Shown: piece after piece, positions 7,135 to 16,508 of the stretch
How positions within the stretch are numbered: position 1 is the first letter of the stretch
Layout: the number at the start of each line of letters is the position of its first letter
Origin: an uncultured Spirochaetaceae bacterium
Lineage (GTDB): Bacteria > Spirochaetota > Spirochaetia > Sphaerochaetales > Sphaerochaetaceae
NCBI GenBank assembly: GCA_944389295.1
Contig: CALXLV010000019.1
Location: 1-64,000 of the forward strand
Reading direction: 5' to 3'
Length of the DNA stretch: 64,000 nucleotides
Position numbers and translations under genes: made by a program
The notes under the pieces: model-generated
Database searches by the model: none
What the model was told of the DNA's origin: nothing
The model's input: only the letters and a program-made list of their open reading frames with translations

Positions 7135-8394
7135 TCAGCAGAAATATGCGTTTCCTATATCGTCCCTGTACCAGAGATTGCGGAAGTTCTTGCGTTTTAT
7201 CACATCGTATGCCGATCTGTTGGCTTCTGCGATGCTGCTGCCCTTGCCGACTATGGTGAGATTGCGTCCGCCTGTCGTCACAGCCTTGCCGTCCTTCTCC
7301 TGTATTGCTCCGCAGAATACCATCGGGCCTTCCGCGACGGGCATCATGAACATGCTCGTGAGTCCCTTTATCTCAATGCCTGTTTCCGGCTGCATCGGAT
7401 AGCCCTTTGAGGCCAGTACGACGGCGACTGTGCATTCGTCGGTGGTTGAGAGCTTGACGGAGCTCACTTTATCCTCGCTTACCGCGCTGAGAATGGAGAT
7501 GATGTCCGTTTTTATAATAGGTATCATCGCCTGGGCTGCGGGGTCGTTGAAGCGTACATGATAATCTACGAGATAGGGTTCCCTCTCTGGCGTTATCATC
7601 AGCGAGAGCGTGAGGATTCCCTTGTATGCAAGCTGTTCGACCTGCATCCCGTAGAGTGTCGGATTGATTATCCTCTCTACTATCTTGTCCTGTACTTCAT
7701 TGAGGATAGGAACAGGGCAGAGCGCGCCCATTCCTCCTGTGGGAGTATCGTCATCCGTGGCTTTTTTTGTGTAGTCGCTGGTCACGGGAAGCATTATGTA
7801 GCCGTTCCTGTCCAGAAGGAGAGTGCAGCTTGCCGGTATTCCTGCTATTGACTCCTCGAGAAGCACCGGGCCGCGCTTGAAGAGCACGTCGGCATAGGAG
7901 AGGAGTGCGGCAGTGTCCGATGATGAGAGCATGATTCTCGACGGAGTTACTGAATTGCTCTTTATCGTGAAATTCTCACCCTGATGCCTTGTAAGGTATT
8001 TTCTCAGGCTCTCCATATCACCGAAGAGAGAGTTGCGCGGAATGGGAATGTTGTGTCTTGCCGTGAAAGCTCTGGAGAACGATCTGTCTCCTTCGAGCTT
8101 CGTTGATTCCTGAGGAGCTCCGAATACCGCTATTCCGCGTTCTGTGAGATACTGCACGACACCTGTGAAGAGAGGTGCCTCCGTACCGATGAATACATAA
8201 TCTATCCTGTGTTCCCTGCATGCCTGATATACCGCCGCCGGATCTGCAGGGTTGACCGAGGGAAGGTTTATCGCGAAACGTCCTGTTGCGAGATTGCCGG
8301 GAGCGACATACAGCTCTGAAAGATAACAGCTTTTGCTGAACCACCAGGCAACGGCATGATCCTTGGCGCCTGACCCAAGCAGAAGAACTCGCAT
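7135..8394 (-). CDS. purD: Divergent PurD-like ATP-grasp protein (GAR synthetase homologue)
   Basis: This 419-residue protein has the overall PurD layout: an N-terminal Rossmann-like domain (RVLLLGSGAKDHA), an ATP-grasp segment (STKLEGDRSFSRAF; TPTGGMGALCPVP) and a C-terminal domain. PurD ligates phosphoribosylamine and glycine in purine synthesis. Several key places deviate. The usual KADGLAAGKGV loop reads KSNSVTPSR, and the metal-binding E-x-N-VRFGDPE block reads DYHVRFNDPAAQ. Activity as a canonical enzyme is therefore uncertain. AGGAG lies upstream of the ATG. No other pur gene is adjacent. Confidence 0.7.
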   Translation of the reverse strand: MRVLLLGSGAKDHAVAWWFSKSCYLSELYVAPGNLATGRFAINLPSVNPADPAAVYQACREHRIDYVFIGTEAPLFTGVVQYLTERGIAVFGAPQESTKLEGDRSFSRAFTARHNIPIPRNSLFGDMESLRKYLTRHQGENFTIKSNSVTPSRIMLSSSDTAALLSYADVLFKRGPVLLEESIAGIPASCTLLLDRNGYIMLPVTSDYTKKATDDDTPTGGMGALCPVPILNEVQDKIVERIINPTLYGMQVEQLAYKGILTLSLMITPEREPYLVDYHVRFNDPAAQAMIPIIKTDIISILSAVSEDKVSSVKLSTTDECTVAVVLASKGYPMQPETGIEIKGLTSMFMMPVAEGPMVFCGAIQEKDGKAVTTGGRNLTIVGKGSSIAEANRSAYDVIKRKNFRNLWYRDDIGNAYFC

Positions 8395-8452
8395 TTCACC
8401 ACTCCTTTTGATCAGATGCTACCATACCGCGGACGCGGAATCAAAAAGAAAA

Positions 8453-9442
8453 TCATATGAGATGGGACAGAATTTCTCTCATCTCCTCCTCGCTTGATGC
8501 GGTGCAGAGTTCGGCTTTTACTTTTGAGCTTCCGGGGATGCCCTTTATATATGCCATCAGATGCTTTCTCATCTCCCTGCATGCCGCAGCTTCGCCGAAG
8601 TACCTGACCATTAGTGAAAGATGCTTCTCGGCTGTAAGCACCCTTTCCTCCACAGATGGGAGAGTGTATGAGCCTTTCTCAATAAGCTCTTTTGTCTCCC
8701 TGAATATGAAAGGATTGCCGATCGCACCCCTTGCGAACATAACGCCGTCAAGGCCGCAGTCATTTATCATTGAGATGGCATCCTCCGGAGTGAATACGTC
8801 GCCGGAACCGTAGATGAGTATGCCGCTTCCTCTGAAATGCTCAGAGAGAATCCTGAAAGCAGCCCTGTCCGCCGTACCGCTGTATCCTTGTGCTCTTGTG
8901 CGCGCATGAAGCGTGAGCATTCCGGCTCCGGCTTCTGCTGCGGCATCCGCGAACTCAAGGTAGTTTATGGAATCGCTGTCCCAGCCGAGGCGGAACTTCA
9001 CGGAGACAGGTATGTTCGTTCTTTCCTTCACAGCCTTTATGATGCGGCTTATCATCTCAGGATTTTTCATCAGTGCGGAGCCGGCACCTGTTTTCACCAC
9101 CTTGGGAACTGGACAGCCGCAGTTGATGTCTATAGCGGCAGGAGTGCAGGCGAGGAGATTGTCCATGCATCTCCGTACAGGATCGTCCGAAGGTGCGAAT
9201 ATCTGTATAAAGAGGTTCTTCTCTCCGGGATAGCGTTCGAGAAGGGCTTTTGTTTTCTCCCCGTCACGCGCCAGTCCTTCGGCGCTGACCATCTCGGTGA
9301 CGGCGGCATCCGCCCCCATCTCCGCAGCGATCTCCCTGAATGCCTTGTCCGTATAACCTGCAAGCGGGGCCAGCATGAACGGACCTCCGGTTCTCTCTCT
9401 CGTCACGCCCCGATAATAGCCGAACTCTTCCCAAATTGCCAT
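8453..9442 (-). CDS. dusB: tRNA-dihydrouridine synthase
   Basis: This 329-residue FMN enzyme reduces uridine to dihydrouridine in tRNA. It shows the TIM-barrel start MLAPLAGYTDKAFR, the catalytic-cysteine motif INCGCPVPKVVKTGAGSALM, and later HARTRAQGYSG and GDVFTPEDA motifs of the Dus family; the C-terminal helical domain is complete. It is transcribed divergently from ricT with almost no intergenic space. No Shine-Dalgarno is visible. DusB is the best guess among bacterial subfamilies. Confidence 0.9.
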   Translation of the reverse strand: MAIWEEFGYYRGVTRERTGGPFMLAPLAGYTDKAFREIAAEMGADAAVTEMVSAEGLARDGEKTKALLERYPGEKNLFIQIFAPSDDPVRRCMDNLLACTPAAIDINCGCPVPKVVKTGAGSALMKNPEMISRIIKAVKERTNIPVSVKFRLGWDSDSINYLEFADAAAEAGAGMLTLHARTRAQGYSGTADRAAFRILSEHFRGSGILIYGSGDVFTPEDAISMINDCGLDGVMFARGAIGNPFIFRETKELIEKGSYTLPSVEERVLTAEKHLSLMVRYFGEAAACREMRKHLMAYIKGIPGSSKVKAELCTASSEEEMREILSHLI

Positions 9443-9464
9443 CTATGTGCTAGCGTTTTCCAGT

Positions 9465-10490
9465 ATGAAGCAGAAAGCGGTTCACGATGAAGAGTGGGCC
9501 TATGTATATGTGGTTAAGAATCCATCGTACAATGACGTGACGCTCTGCGCGTGGGACAGTGTTCTCTACGCGGGTACTCCCGTCGTGTACGATACGCGCT
9601 TCGGCCTTGATCTCGGCATCGTGGTCGGTCCCGCGCCTGTTCCCGGAAAGGGATATGTTCCGGGGCCTGCGGAAGTCCGCGGCGCCTGCCTCCGTTTCTC
9701 AGACGAGAACGAAGATGAGGAGTCTGCCGGCGATGAGAACGCCCATCAGTGCGATTCCTGTTTCCGCTGCCAGATCGCAAGGGAGCCTGAGCGCATCCGC
9801 GTCTCAGGTGATGTTGACTGGATAGATCATCTGGCGACGCCCTCGGAGATGGCGAGGTACGGGGAGAATGCTTCCAGAGAGGAAGAGGCAATAAAGATAT
9901 GCCGCGAGAAGATCCGCAAACATGGGCTTTCGATGAAGCTGGTGACTACGCACTTCCTCCTCGGGGAACCCAAGGTCATCTTCTTCTTCACTGCCGATGA
10001 CCGCGTTGATTTCAGGGAGCTCGTGAAGGATCTTGTCTCCGTTTTCCGCATGCGCATAGAGCTCAGGCAGATAGGAGTGAGGGATGAGTCAAGGCTCATC
10101 GGCGGACTTTCCGTCTGCGGCCGCGACTACTGCTGCCATCTGATGACGCGGGAGATGGACCCCGTGACGATAAAGATGGCGAAGGAGCAGAATCTCTCCC
10201 TGAACTCTATGAAGATATCAGGGCCGTGCGGAAGGCTTCTGTGCTGTCTTGCCTATGAGTATGACTACTATATGGAGGAGAAGGCATCCTGTCCGCCGGA
10301 GGGAACTAAGCTCAGGCTTGATCACGAACTCTGGCGCGTGACCGAGGTGAACATCCTCTCGAGGAAGATCACGGTGTCCGGGAGCGAGGGCAGGACAATA
10401 TCAATCCCGTTCGACGAGGTTTTCTTCAACAGCGATTCGGGATTCTGGGAGGTCAGCGAGGAGTATCAGGAGGAACTTTTCTCGTCCTGA
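9465..10490 (+). CDS. ricT: PSP1-domain protein (RicT/YaaT-like)
   Basis: The protein has 341 residues from the ATG at 9465; a GTG at 9447 is possible. The PSP1 domain covers about 180-290 and carries the cysteine-rich signatures VCGRDYCCHLM and SGPCGRLLCCLAYEY. A further cluster, CDSCFRC, lies near residue 105. In Bacillus, YaaT/RicT is part of the Fe-S Y-complex affecting RNase Y and mRNA maturation; that role here is by homology only. A Glu/Asp-rich insert precedes the CxxCxxC cluster. Confidence 0.85.
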   Translation: MKQKAVHDEEWAYVYVVKNPSYNDVTLCAWDSVLYAGTPVVYDTRFGLDLGIVVGPAPVPGKGYVPGPAEVRGACLRFSDENEDEESAGDENAHQCDSCFRCQIAREPERIRVSGDVDWIDHLATPSEMARYGENASREEEAIKICREKIRKHGLSMKLVTTHFLLGEPKVIFFFTADDRVDFRELVKDLVSVFRMRIELRQIGVRDESRLIGGLSVCGRDYCCHLMTREMDPVTIKMAKEQNLSLNSMKISGPCGRLLCCLAYEYDYYMEEKASCPPEGTKLRLDHELWRVTEVNILSRKITVSGSEGRTISIPFDEVFFNSDSGFWEVSEEYQEELFSS

Positions 10491-10579
10491 TGCGCATTCC
10501 GTGATCTGCGGCTGCGCTTCTTTCTTGGCAGCCGGATGGCACTTCCCAGGCAAACACGGAGCCCTGCTGTGAAAATAAA

Positions 10580-10596
10580 ACATTGCATGGCAATGT
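10580..10596 (+). promoter_or_regulatory. Inverted repeat next to the rpsT -35 box
   Basis: ACATTGC and GCAATGT (10580-10586, 10590-10596) form a perfect 7-bp dyad with a 3-bp centre, ending 1 bp before the -35 box. Its position suits an operator; no regulator is identified. Confidence 0.45.
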
Positions 10597-10597
10597 G

Positions 10598-10626
10598 TTG
10601 ACTTGAGGTTGTCTTTATGATAATTT
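10598..10626 (+). promoter_or_regulatory. rpsT promoter
   Basis: TTGACT (10598-10603) and TAATTT (10621-10626) are 17 bp apart. Transcription would begin near 10633, directly at the following hairpin. Confidence 0.5.
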
Positions 10627-10634
10627 CTGTAATC

Positions 10635-10658
10635 GCTGTCATGTTGATGACAGCTTTT
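10635..10658 (+). promoter_or_regulatory. 5'-terminal hairpin of the rpsT leader
   Basis: GCTGTCAT (10635-10642) pairs perfectly with ATGACAGC (10647-10654) around a GTTG loop, followed by TTTT. It would cap the 5' end of the mRNA, either stabilising it or acting as a short attenuator for S20 synthesis. Confidence 0.55.
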
Positions 10659-10695
10659 GACTGAATATAACGATAAGGATTGTTTGGAGGAATAA

Positions 10696-10956
10696 ATGGC
10701 TAATAAGTCCGCAGAGAAGAGAGAACGTCAGGAAGCCAGGCGCCGCCTTCGCAACCGCATGGCGAAGAGCACGATGCGCACAGCTATCAAGAAGTTCGAT
10801 GCAGCTGTAGCAGCAGGAGACAAGGCCGCAGCAGAGAAGGCACTGGCAGAGAGCAGCAAGCTCCTTGATACGGTGGCAGGAAAGGGCATCATCCACAGAA
10901 ACAACGCTGCAAGGAAGAAGAGCAGGCTCGCACACGCTTACAACAAGATGGTCTGA
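10696..10956 (+). CDS. rpsT: 30S ribosomal protein S20
   Basis: This is an 86-residue, Lys/Arg- and Ala-rich, fully helical protein with the S20 signatures (MANKSAEKRERQEARRR; KGIIHRNNAARKKSRLA). It binds 16S rRNA early in 30S assembly. TGGAGG precedes the ATG at good spacing. It heads a run rpsT-HU-lnt-cinA with tight spacing. Confidence 0.96.
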   Translation: MANKSAEKRERQEARRRLRNRMAKSTMRTAIKKFDAAVAAGDKAAAEKALAESSKLLDTVAGKGIIHRNNAARKKSRLAHAYNKMV

Positions 10957-10973
10957 ACATCGGGAGTGTGCAT

Positions 10974-11288
10974 ATGGATCAGAAGCTGACGAAGGCTGCT
11001 ATCATAGAGAACCTTCATGCGAAGCTCGGCATCAACAGGACCGATATCCACTCTGTCATTGACGAGCTGTTCGAGGAGATCAAGGACGGCCTCAAGGATA
11101 ACCGTGTGATTGAACTCCGCGGATTCGGAACTTTTGAGGTCCGTATCAGGAAGGGCAGGGAAAAAGCCCGCAATCCCAAGACAGGCGATGTCGTTGCAGT
11201 CGACAGGCATGGAGTAGCGATCTTCCGCCCCGGCAAGGAGCTGAAGGATTTTGTCTGGAACATCACTTCCGGACCGGAAGAGGAATAA
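10974..11288 (+). CDS. HU/IHF-family nucleoid protein
   Basis: The protein has 104 residues from the ATG at 10974 (GGGAG 7 nt upstream; a GTG at 10968 is too close to it). The fold is two N-terminal helices followed by the beta arm; the signature GFGTFEVRIRKGREKARNP is HU/IHF type, and the arm carries the intercalating Pro region. It bends and packages DNA as a dimer. The C-terminus is about 12 residues longer and acidic (SGPEEE). HU versus IHF-like specificity cannot be settled by reading. Confidence 0.9.
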   Translation: MDQKLTKAAIIENLHAKLGINRTDIHSVIDELFEEIKDGLKDNRVIELRGFGTFEVRIRKGREKARNPKTGDVVAVDRHGVAIFRPGKELKDFVWNITSGPEEE

Positions 11289-11292
11289 GATT

Positions 11293-12963
11293 TTGGAAGA
11301 GAGAAAAACTTCCGTGAGAAGCCTCAGGACCACAGGTTCTGAGGTTCTTGTTTTACTGGCATCCGCTTTTGTATATGCGATAGCCTTTCCGGGATTTATT
11401 GCCCCGGAAGGACTGGGGTTCATAGCCTTCTTCGCCCTGATACCGGTATTCGCCGTCATCAGGAACACCACATGGAAGGCTGTGTGGATATACGGATTCA
11501 TCTTTAAGTTCGTCTTTTTCCTCTTCTTCTGCTACTGGCTGAAGGGGTTCCACGCACTTGCGATCATTCTCATTCCTGTAATCAAGGGATTCGAGATGCT
11601 GCTGGGCTTTATTGCCCTGAAAGCCGCTGACAGGTTCTTCCGCCGCTTCGGATTCTTCTTTCAGGCTATCATATGGGTGGCTTATTCATATCTTGCGGAA
11701 AGCTGGTTTGCAGGCCTGCCGTACGGAAACATCGCATACGCGTTCTACAACTACACATATCTTGTGCAGATTGCCGACATAACCGGAATATGGGGAATAG
11801 TATTCCTCGCGGTGCTGCCGCAGACATTCCTCGGCCGCTATCTCTGTGATTTTGTCAGAGGGACGGCGCCGAAGTTCAGGGCCTACCTCAAGAGCAATAT
11901 CGCGTTTGTGGTGCTCTATGCCGTATTGATGGCTGCTGCGCTTATCTACGGAGGAGTGAGAACTCATCAGTGGAGGAACACCGAACCTGACAGAGTGTGG
12001 GATGTCGTTGCCGTACAGCATAACCATGATTCATGGAAGGGCGGATACACAACATACCTCCACAACTTCAACAATCTCAGGCGCTTCACGCTTGAGGCGA
12101 TGTCCAAGACTGATCCCGATGCAGTGATCTGGAGCGAGACGGCGTTCGTTCCCTCCGTCGCATGGCACATGAACTACACGGAGAGCGGTTCCATCTACTC
12201 CGACACAGCAGAGCTTGTTGAGGAGTTCGTCAGCTTCGGAGAGAATCTCGGAGTGCCTCTTATCACAGGCAATCCTGAGGGAGTGCTGACTGATCCCTCT
12301 CTTCCTCCGTACAATGAGGACGGAAGCTGGAACAGGACGGACTACAACACTGTCATCCTTTTCGATGACGGCGAGATAAAGGGAACGTACCGCAAGCAGC
12401 ATCTGGTGCCGTTCACCGAGCATTTCCCCTATGAGAAAGAGCTTCCCTGGCTCTACAATCTCCTCCTTGCCAACGACTACCAGTGGTGGCTGCAGGGAAA
12501 CGAGCCCGTGGTATTCGAATCCGACGGAATAAAGTTCTCGACGCCGATCTGCTTCGAGGATACCTTCGGAGATATCTCCGGCGCTTTCGTAGCCAACGGA
12601 GCTGATGTCATAGTCAACATGACGAATGACAACTGGTCGAAGCGCGTGAGCGCTGAGCTGCAGCATGCCGCTATGGCATCATTCCGCTCTATAGAGACGC
12701 GCAAGGCGATGATAAGGGGCACGAACAGCGGCATAACATGCCTTGTCACTCCCGAGGGAACAATGCATGACGAGATGGAGCCCTTCACGATGGGATGGCA
12801 TCTCTATCATGTTCCCATCTACACTCACGAAAGTCATGCCGATACGTTCTTCGTGAACCACATCAATCTTTTCGCACATATCTCAGTCTACGCATCCTAT
12901 GCGATTCTCGCACTCGGTGCGGTGATGAAGATTGCCGGCATGATAAGAGGCAGGAAGAGATGA
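11293..12963 (+). CDS. lnt: Apolipoprotein N-acyltransferase
   Basis: Lnt adds the third acyl chain to lipoproteins in the inner membrane, relevant to the many lipoproteins here. A TTG at 11293, with AGAGGAATAAGA upstream, gives 556 residues; an earlier TTG at 11251 would overlap the HU gene. About six hydrophobic segments precede a nitrilase domain from about residue 235. The catalytic Glu-Lys-Cys triad is visible in WSETAFVP, YRKQHLVPF and PICFEDTFG. A C-terminal membrane helix follows. The stop overlaps the cinA start (ATGA). Confidence 0.93.
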   Translation: MEERKTSVRSLRTTGSEVLVLLASAFVYAIAFPGFIAPEGLGFIAFFALIPVFAVIRNTTWKAVWIYGFIFKFVFFLFFCYWLKGFHALAIILIPVIKGFEMLLGFIALKAADRFFRRFGFFFQAIIWVAYSYLAESWFAGLPYGNIAYAFYNYTYLVQIADITGIWGIVFLAVLPQTFLGRYLCDFVRGTAPKFRAYLKSNIAFVVLYAVLMAAALIYGGVRTHQWRNTEPDRVWDVVAVQHNHDSWKGGYTTYLHNFNNLRRFTLEAMSKTDPDAVIWSETAFVPSVAWHMNYTESGSIYSDTAELVEEFVSFGENLGVPLITGNPEGVLTDPSLPPYNEDGSWNRTDYNTVILFDDGEIKGTYRKQHLVPFTEHFPYEKELPWLYNLLLANDYQWWLQGNEPVVFESDGIKFSTPICFEDTFGDISGAFVANGADVIVNMTNDNWSKRVSAELQHAAMASFRSIETRKAMIRGTNSGITCLVTPEGTMHDEMEPFTMGWHLYHVPIYTHESHADTFFVNHINLFAHISVYASYAILALGAVMKIAGMIRGRKR

Positions 12964-14198
12964 ACGCAAGCATAATCGTCATAGGAACGGAGCTCACCAG
13001 AGGCATCATACAGGACAAGCACGGCGCTCTGATAAGCCGCGAGCTCACGCATCTCGGTGTGCATGTCTCCGAGATTGTGGCCCTTCCTGACGACGGAACG
13101 ATAGAATCCGTGCTCGGCGCGCTGATGAGGACTTCCGACATCATCATAATAACAGGAGGCCTCGGCCCGACGAGCGATGATATGACGCGTCAGGTCATTG
13201 CGGATGCCGCCGGAAAGCCGCTGGTGCGCGATGCCTCTTCCTGGGAGCATCTTCTCAAAAGACTGGGGGAGAAGGCTTACGGAGCCAACTCGCGTCAGGC
13301 CATGATACCTGAAGGATTCTCCGTTATTCCCAATGCCAACGGCACCGCTCCCGGTTTCTATGGATATGGCGGAGATGTGCTTCTGATCTCACTCCCCGGA
13401 CCTCCCCGCGAGATGGACCCGATGTTCTACGAGAGCGTCATTCCGCTGATCAGGGAGAAGCTCGATCTTCCGGATGCCGAGAGGGACGAGTATTCGTCCT
13501 TCATAACGGCTGAGGCGAAACTTGAGGAACTCTATGAAGCTGCCGATCCGGAGCTTGACTGGGGAACGAGGTTCCAGGATTACAGAATTTCGCTATATGT
13601 CTCGGGTAAGAGCAGAGAGGAGCGGAATAAGGCCATCGCAAGACTGCGCAATATGGTGGGAGATGAGCGCATTGCCGATGGAGACACAGATGCGCTTTCA
13701 ATCCTGATAGCTGCTCTCGGAAAGCATAATGCGACTGTTTCGGCGGCTGAGAGCTGCACGGGCGGACTTATCTCGGAGCTGCTGACATCGCGTCCGGGGT
13801 CGTCTGCGTTCATGCTCGGGGCTGTCACATCCTATGCCGCCTCTGTTAAGGAGAACCTGCTCGGCGTCAGCGGAGCCACAATAGCTGAGCATGGGACAGT
13901 CTCTTCCGAGTGTGCGCTTGAGATGGCTGACGGTGTTAGAAGGCTCACGGCCTCTGATTATTCCGTTTCTGTCACAGGGGTAGCCGGTCCGGACAAGGAT
14001 GAGGGAAAGGATATAGGCACTGTTTACCTAGGATTCTCCGGCAAGGGAAGGGAGAGCGCATCTGTATCGCTTCATTTCTCTTCATGGGGACGAGAGTCCA
14101 TAAGGCGCAAATGCTCGGTTGCGGCATTTATTCTTCTCTCTGCGTATATAGAGGGAAGGAATCCTTCCGCTGTAGCTGAGAGCTGGAATTATCTCTGA
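12960..14198 (+). CDS. cinA: CinA-family protein / nicotinamide-nucleotide amidase
   Basis: This 412-residue two-domain protein starts at the ATG overlapping the lnt stop. Residues 1-170 form the MoaB-like domain (ASIIVIGTELTRGIIQDKHG; TGGLGPTSDD), associated with ADP-ribose pyrophosphatase activity. Residues from about 255 form the CinA C-terminal amidase domain (AAESCTGGLISELLTSRPGS; VTGVAGPDKDEG), which deamidates nicotinamide mononucleotide. Length and motifs are typical. It is coupled to lnt by a 4-nt overlap. Confidence 0.92.
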   Translation: MNASIIVIGTELTRGIIQDKHGALISRELTHLGVHVSEIVALPDDGTIESVLGALMRTSDIIIITGGLGPTSDDMTRQVIADAAGKPLVRDASSWEHLLKRLGEKAYGANSRQAMIPEGFSVIPNANGTAPGFYGYGGDVLLISLPGPPREMDPMFYESVIPLIREKLDLPDAERDEYSSFITAEAKLEELYEAADPELDWGTRFQDYRISLYVSGKSREERNKAIARLRNMVGDERIADGDTDALSILIAALGKHNATVSAAESCTGGLISELLTSRPGSSAFMLGAVTSYAASVKENLLGVSGATIAEHGTVSSECALEMADGVRRLTASDYSVSVTGVAGPDKDEGKDIGTVYLGFSGKGRESASVSLHFSSWGRESIRRKCSVAAFILLSAYIEGRNPSAVAESWNYL

Positions 14199-14204
14199 GA
14201 AAAT

Positions 14205-14232
14205 GCCGCGGGGTGACGCTCCGCGGCTTATT
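14205..14232 (+). terminator. Terminator after cinA
   Basis: GCCGCGG (14205-14211) and CCGCGGC (14221-14227) form a 7-bp stem with a 9-nt loop, followed by TTATT. Confidence 0.7.
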
Positions 14233-14265
14233 CCTTCGATCTCAATGCAGCCCGATACACTGCTG

Positions 14266-14295
14266 TTGACTATATTCCCTGCGATGGCAATAATA
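14266..14295 (+). promoter_or_regulatory. Candidate rho promoter
   Basis: TTGACT (14266-14271) is followed 18 bp later by AATAAT (14290-14295). The leader to rho is about 70 nt and contains an AT-rich dyad near 14312-14327, which could matter for autoregulation. Confidence 0.45.
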
Positions 14296-14373
14296 ACGGT
14301 AACAGACAGAAGCCTTTATTTTATAAGGCGTAATCCTTTCAGAAACCAGTCATTTCTTTTGGAGAAATAATTA

Positions 14374-16194
14374 ATGTCAGATTTATTTGACGAGGCCGGA
14401 GCTGAGGCTCCTGCTGTTCAGGAAGCTGAGAAGCCCGCAAAGAAAAGGCCCGGACGCCCGCGCAAGGTAAGGACTCCGGATGAGGCGGCACCCGCCAAGA
14501 AAACCCGTGTCACAGTGAAAAGACGCCCCTGTGTGTCCGTAAAGACAGAAGAGAGTCCGGCTGCCGTGCCGGAGACTGAGGAAGTGCCTCAGACTGTTCC
14601 AGTAGAGCCTGCGGAAGCCGTTCAGGAAGTGTCTTTCCCTCAGCCTGAGGATATTCCATCTCCTGAAATTCCGGCGGACGAGGTTCCCGCAGCCGTTTCC
14701 GGCGAAGAGAATGCGGAAGCTGCAGCCGGCGCTGCGGAGGAGGTAGAGGATGGCTCTGCCGCTCCGAGGCCGCAGGGACAGTTCGAGAGACGGTTCGATG
14801 ACAGGTTCCACGGCAGGCGCGACAAGCGCATGAAGAACATGAACGGCAAGAGAAGGCCGGAGGATTATCAGCCTGAGATCAATCTCGACGAGCATCCCGA
14901 TGCCCCTCAGCTTTTCATCTCGGTCCTCACTGCTCTCCATCTGGATGAGCTCAGGGACAGAGCGAGACTTGCAGGCATTCCCGAGGATGTGATTCTTGAC
15001 TGCCGCAAGCCGGAGCTTATCGCCAAAATGCTCCGCCTTCACTCAGCCGCCGGCGGTGCGCTTCTTGTGGAGGGTACGCTTGAAGTTCTCCAGGAGGGCA
15101 GCTTCGGATATATCCGCTATGCGGTCAACAACTATCTTGCCGGAACAGAGGATGTCTATGTGTCCGCATCGCTTATAAAGGCGATAGGGCTCAAGACCGG
15201 CGACTCTGTCTATGCACAGATAAGGGCACCGAGGGAGAATGAGAAGAGCGCTGCGGTCGTCCGTATCCTCCGCGTGAACGGAGAGGAGCCGAAGATGGCG
15301 AAGATAAGGGCTCCGTTCGATACGCTCACTCCGCTTTTCCCCGATGAGAGGCTTTGCCTTGAGATCGTTGAGGATGACAAGCCGTCTGATCTCTCCACAA
15401 GGGTTGTTGATCTCTTCTGCCCGATCGGAAAGGGACAGAGGTCGCTCATAGTGGCTCCTCCCCGTACTGGAAAGACAGTCCTGATGCAGAAGATAGCCAA
15501 CGCTATAACCACCAACCATCCTGAAGTAACGCTCATCGTGCTTCTTGTCGACGAGAGGCCGGAAGAGGTTACCGACATGAGGCGCAACGTGAAGGCTGAG
15601 GTCATCGCATCGACGTTCGACGAGCAGGCGCAGCACCATGTGCAGGTTGCGGAGATGGTGATAGAGAAGGCGAAGAGGCTTGTCGAGTACAAGAGGGATG
15701 TCGTTATCCTCCTCGATTCGATCACACGTCTTGCAAGGGCATATAACCAGACCGTTCCCGCTTCCGGAAAGATTCTCTCCGGCGGCGTCGATTCAAACGC
15801 TCTCCACAAGCCCAAGAGATTCTTCGGCGCTGCGAGAAACATAGAGCAGGGCGGTTCGCTGACGATTATATCGACGGCCCTGATCGAGACGGGATCAAGG
15901 ATGGACGAGGTCATCTTCGAGGAGTTCAAGGGCACGGGCAACAATGAGATCGTGCTTGACCGCAAGATGGCTGACAACCGCAAGTTCCCGGCGATAAACA
16001 TAAAGAAGTCCGGAACGAGGCGCGATGATCTTCTTCTTCCCGCCGATGTGCTTTCGCGCGTATTCCTGCTGCGCTCCGCTTTCGGAAATCTTGACGATAT
16101 CGATATGTCCGTGGCGTTGATTGACAAGATGAAAAAGACAAACAATAATAAGGAGTTCCTCGACTCGATGAACACGCCGTCGACGCTGAGGTGA
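14374..16194 (+). CDS. rho: Transcription termination factor Rho with long N-terminal extension
   Basis: This 606-residue hexameric RNA helicase terminates transcription. The first 165 or so residues are an Ala/Glu/Pro-rich extension with an AT-hook-like [10 protein letters not shown] near residue 28, a proline-rich acidic stretch, then a basic Arg/Gly-rich patch. The RNA-binding cold-shock-like domain and ATPase core follow, with Walker A APPRTGKT and Walker [17 protein letters not shown]. Canonical Rho is about 420 residues, so the extension is insertional, as in some high-GC bacteria. GGAGAAATAATTA precedes the ATG. Confidence 0.96.
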   Translation: MSDLFDEAGAEAPAVQEAEKPAKKRPGRPRKVRTPDEAAPAKKTRVTVKRRPCVSVKTEESPAAVPETEEVPQTVPVEPAEAVQEVSFPQPEDIPSPEIPADEVPAAVSGEENAEAAAGAAEEVEDGSAAPRPQGQFERRFDDRFHGRRDKRMKNMNGKRRPEDYQPEINLDEHPDAPQLFISVLTALHLDELRDRARLAGIPEDVILDCRKPELIAKMLRLHSAAGGALLVEGTLEVLQEGSFGYIRYAVNNYLAGTEDVYVSASLIKAIGLKTGDSVYAQIRAPRENEKSAAVVRILRVNGEEPKMAKIRAPFDTLTPLFPDERLCLEIVEDDKPSDLSTRVVDLFCPIGKGQRSLIVAPPRTGKTVLMQKIANAITTNHPEVTLIVLLVDERPEEVTDMRRNVKAEVIASTFDEQAQHHVQVAEMVIEKAKRLVEYKRDVVILLDSITRLARAYNQTVPASGKILSGGVDSNALHKPKRFFGAARNIEQGGSLTIISTALIETGSRMDEVIFEEFKGTGNNEIVLDRKMADNRKFPAINIKKSGTRRDDLLLPADVLSRVFLLRSAFGNLDDIDMSVALIDKMKKTNNNKEFLDSMNTPSTLR

Positions 16195-16205
16195 AAAGAT
16201 ATCTC

Positions 16206-16225
16206 CCGTCTGTGAAAGCAGACGG
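16206..16225 (+). other. Hairpin between rho and rpmE
   Basis: CCGTCTG (16206-16212) pairs with CAGACGG (16219-16225) around a 6-nt loop, 30 nt upstream of rpmE. There is no T tract. It could be an L31 leader element or an mRNA processing site. Confidence 0.5.
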
Positions 16226-16251
16226 TATATGCATAAACCGGAGGAAAAGAA

Positions 16252-16458
16252 ATGAAGAAGAATATCCATCCTGAGTACACTCTCCAGGAAATCCATTGCT
16301 CCTGCGGCAATGTGATCAAGACGAAGTCCACGTCGAAGAACCTCCATGTCGAAATCTGCTCGGCATGCCATCCGTTCTTCACGGGTACGCAGAAGCTGGT
16401 CGATACGACAGGACGTGTCGAGCGCTTCAACAAGAGATACCACAGAGACTCAAACTGA
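16252..16458 (+). CDS. rpmE: 50S ribosomal protein L31 (zinc-binding type)
   Basis: This 68-residue ribosomal protein keeps the zinc cysteines (HCSCG and [12 protein letters not shown]), so it is the C+ form rather than the zinc-independent paralogue. It bridges the subunits near 5S rRNA. GGAGG lies at good spacing. Its location after rho is common in bacteria. Confidence 0.95.
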   Translation: MKKNIHPEYTLQEIHCSCGNVIKTKSTSKNLHVEICSACHPFFTGTQKLVDTTGRVERFNKRYHRDSN

Positions 16459-16477
16459 GAGTTTTTCCAGCAGAACG

Positions 16478-16508
16478 AGGCCGAGGATCATTCCCCGGCC
16501 TTGTTTTT
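16478..16508 (+). terminator. Intrinsic terminator after rpmE
   Basis: A 9-bp stem with one mismatch (16478-16486 with 16493-16501) precedes a T-rich stretch (TGTTTTT). The T stretch merges into the -35 of the next promoter. Confidence 0.8.
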
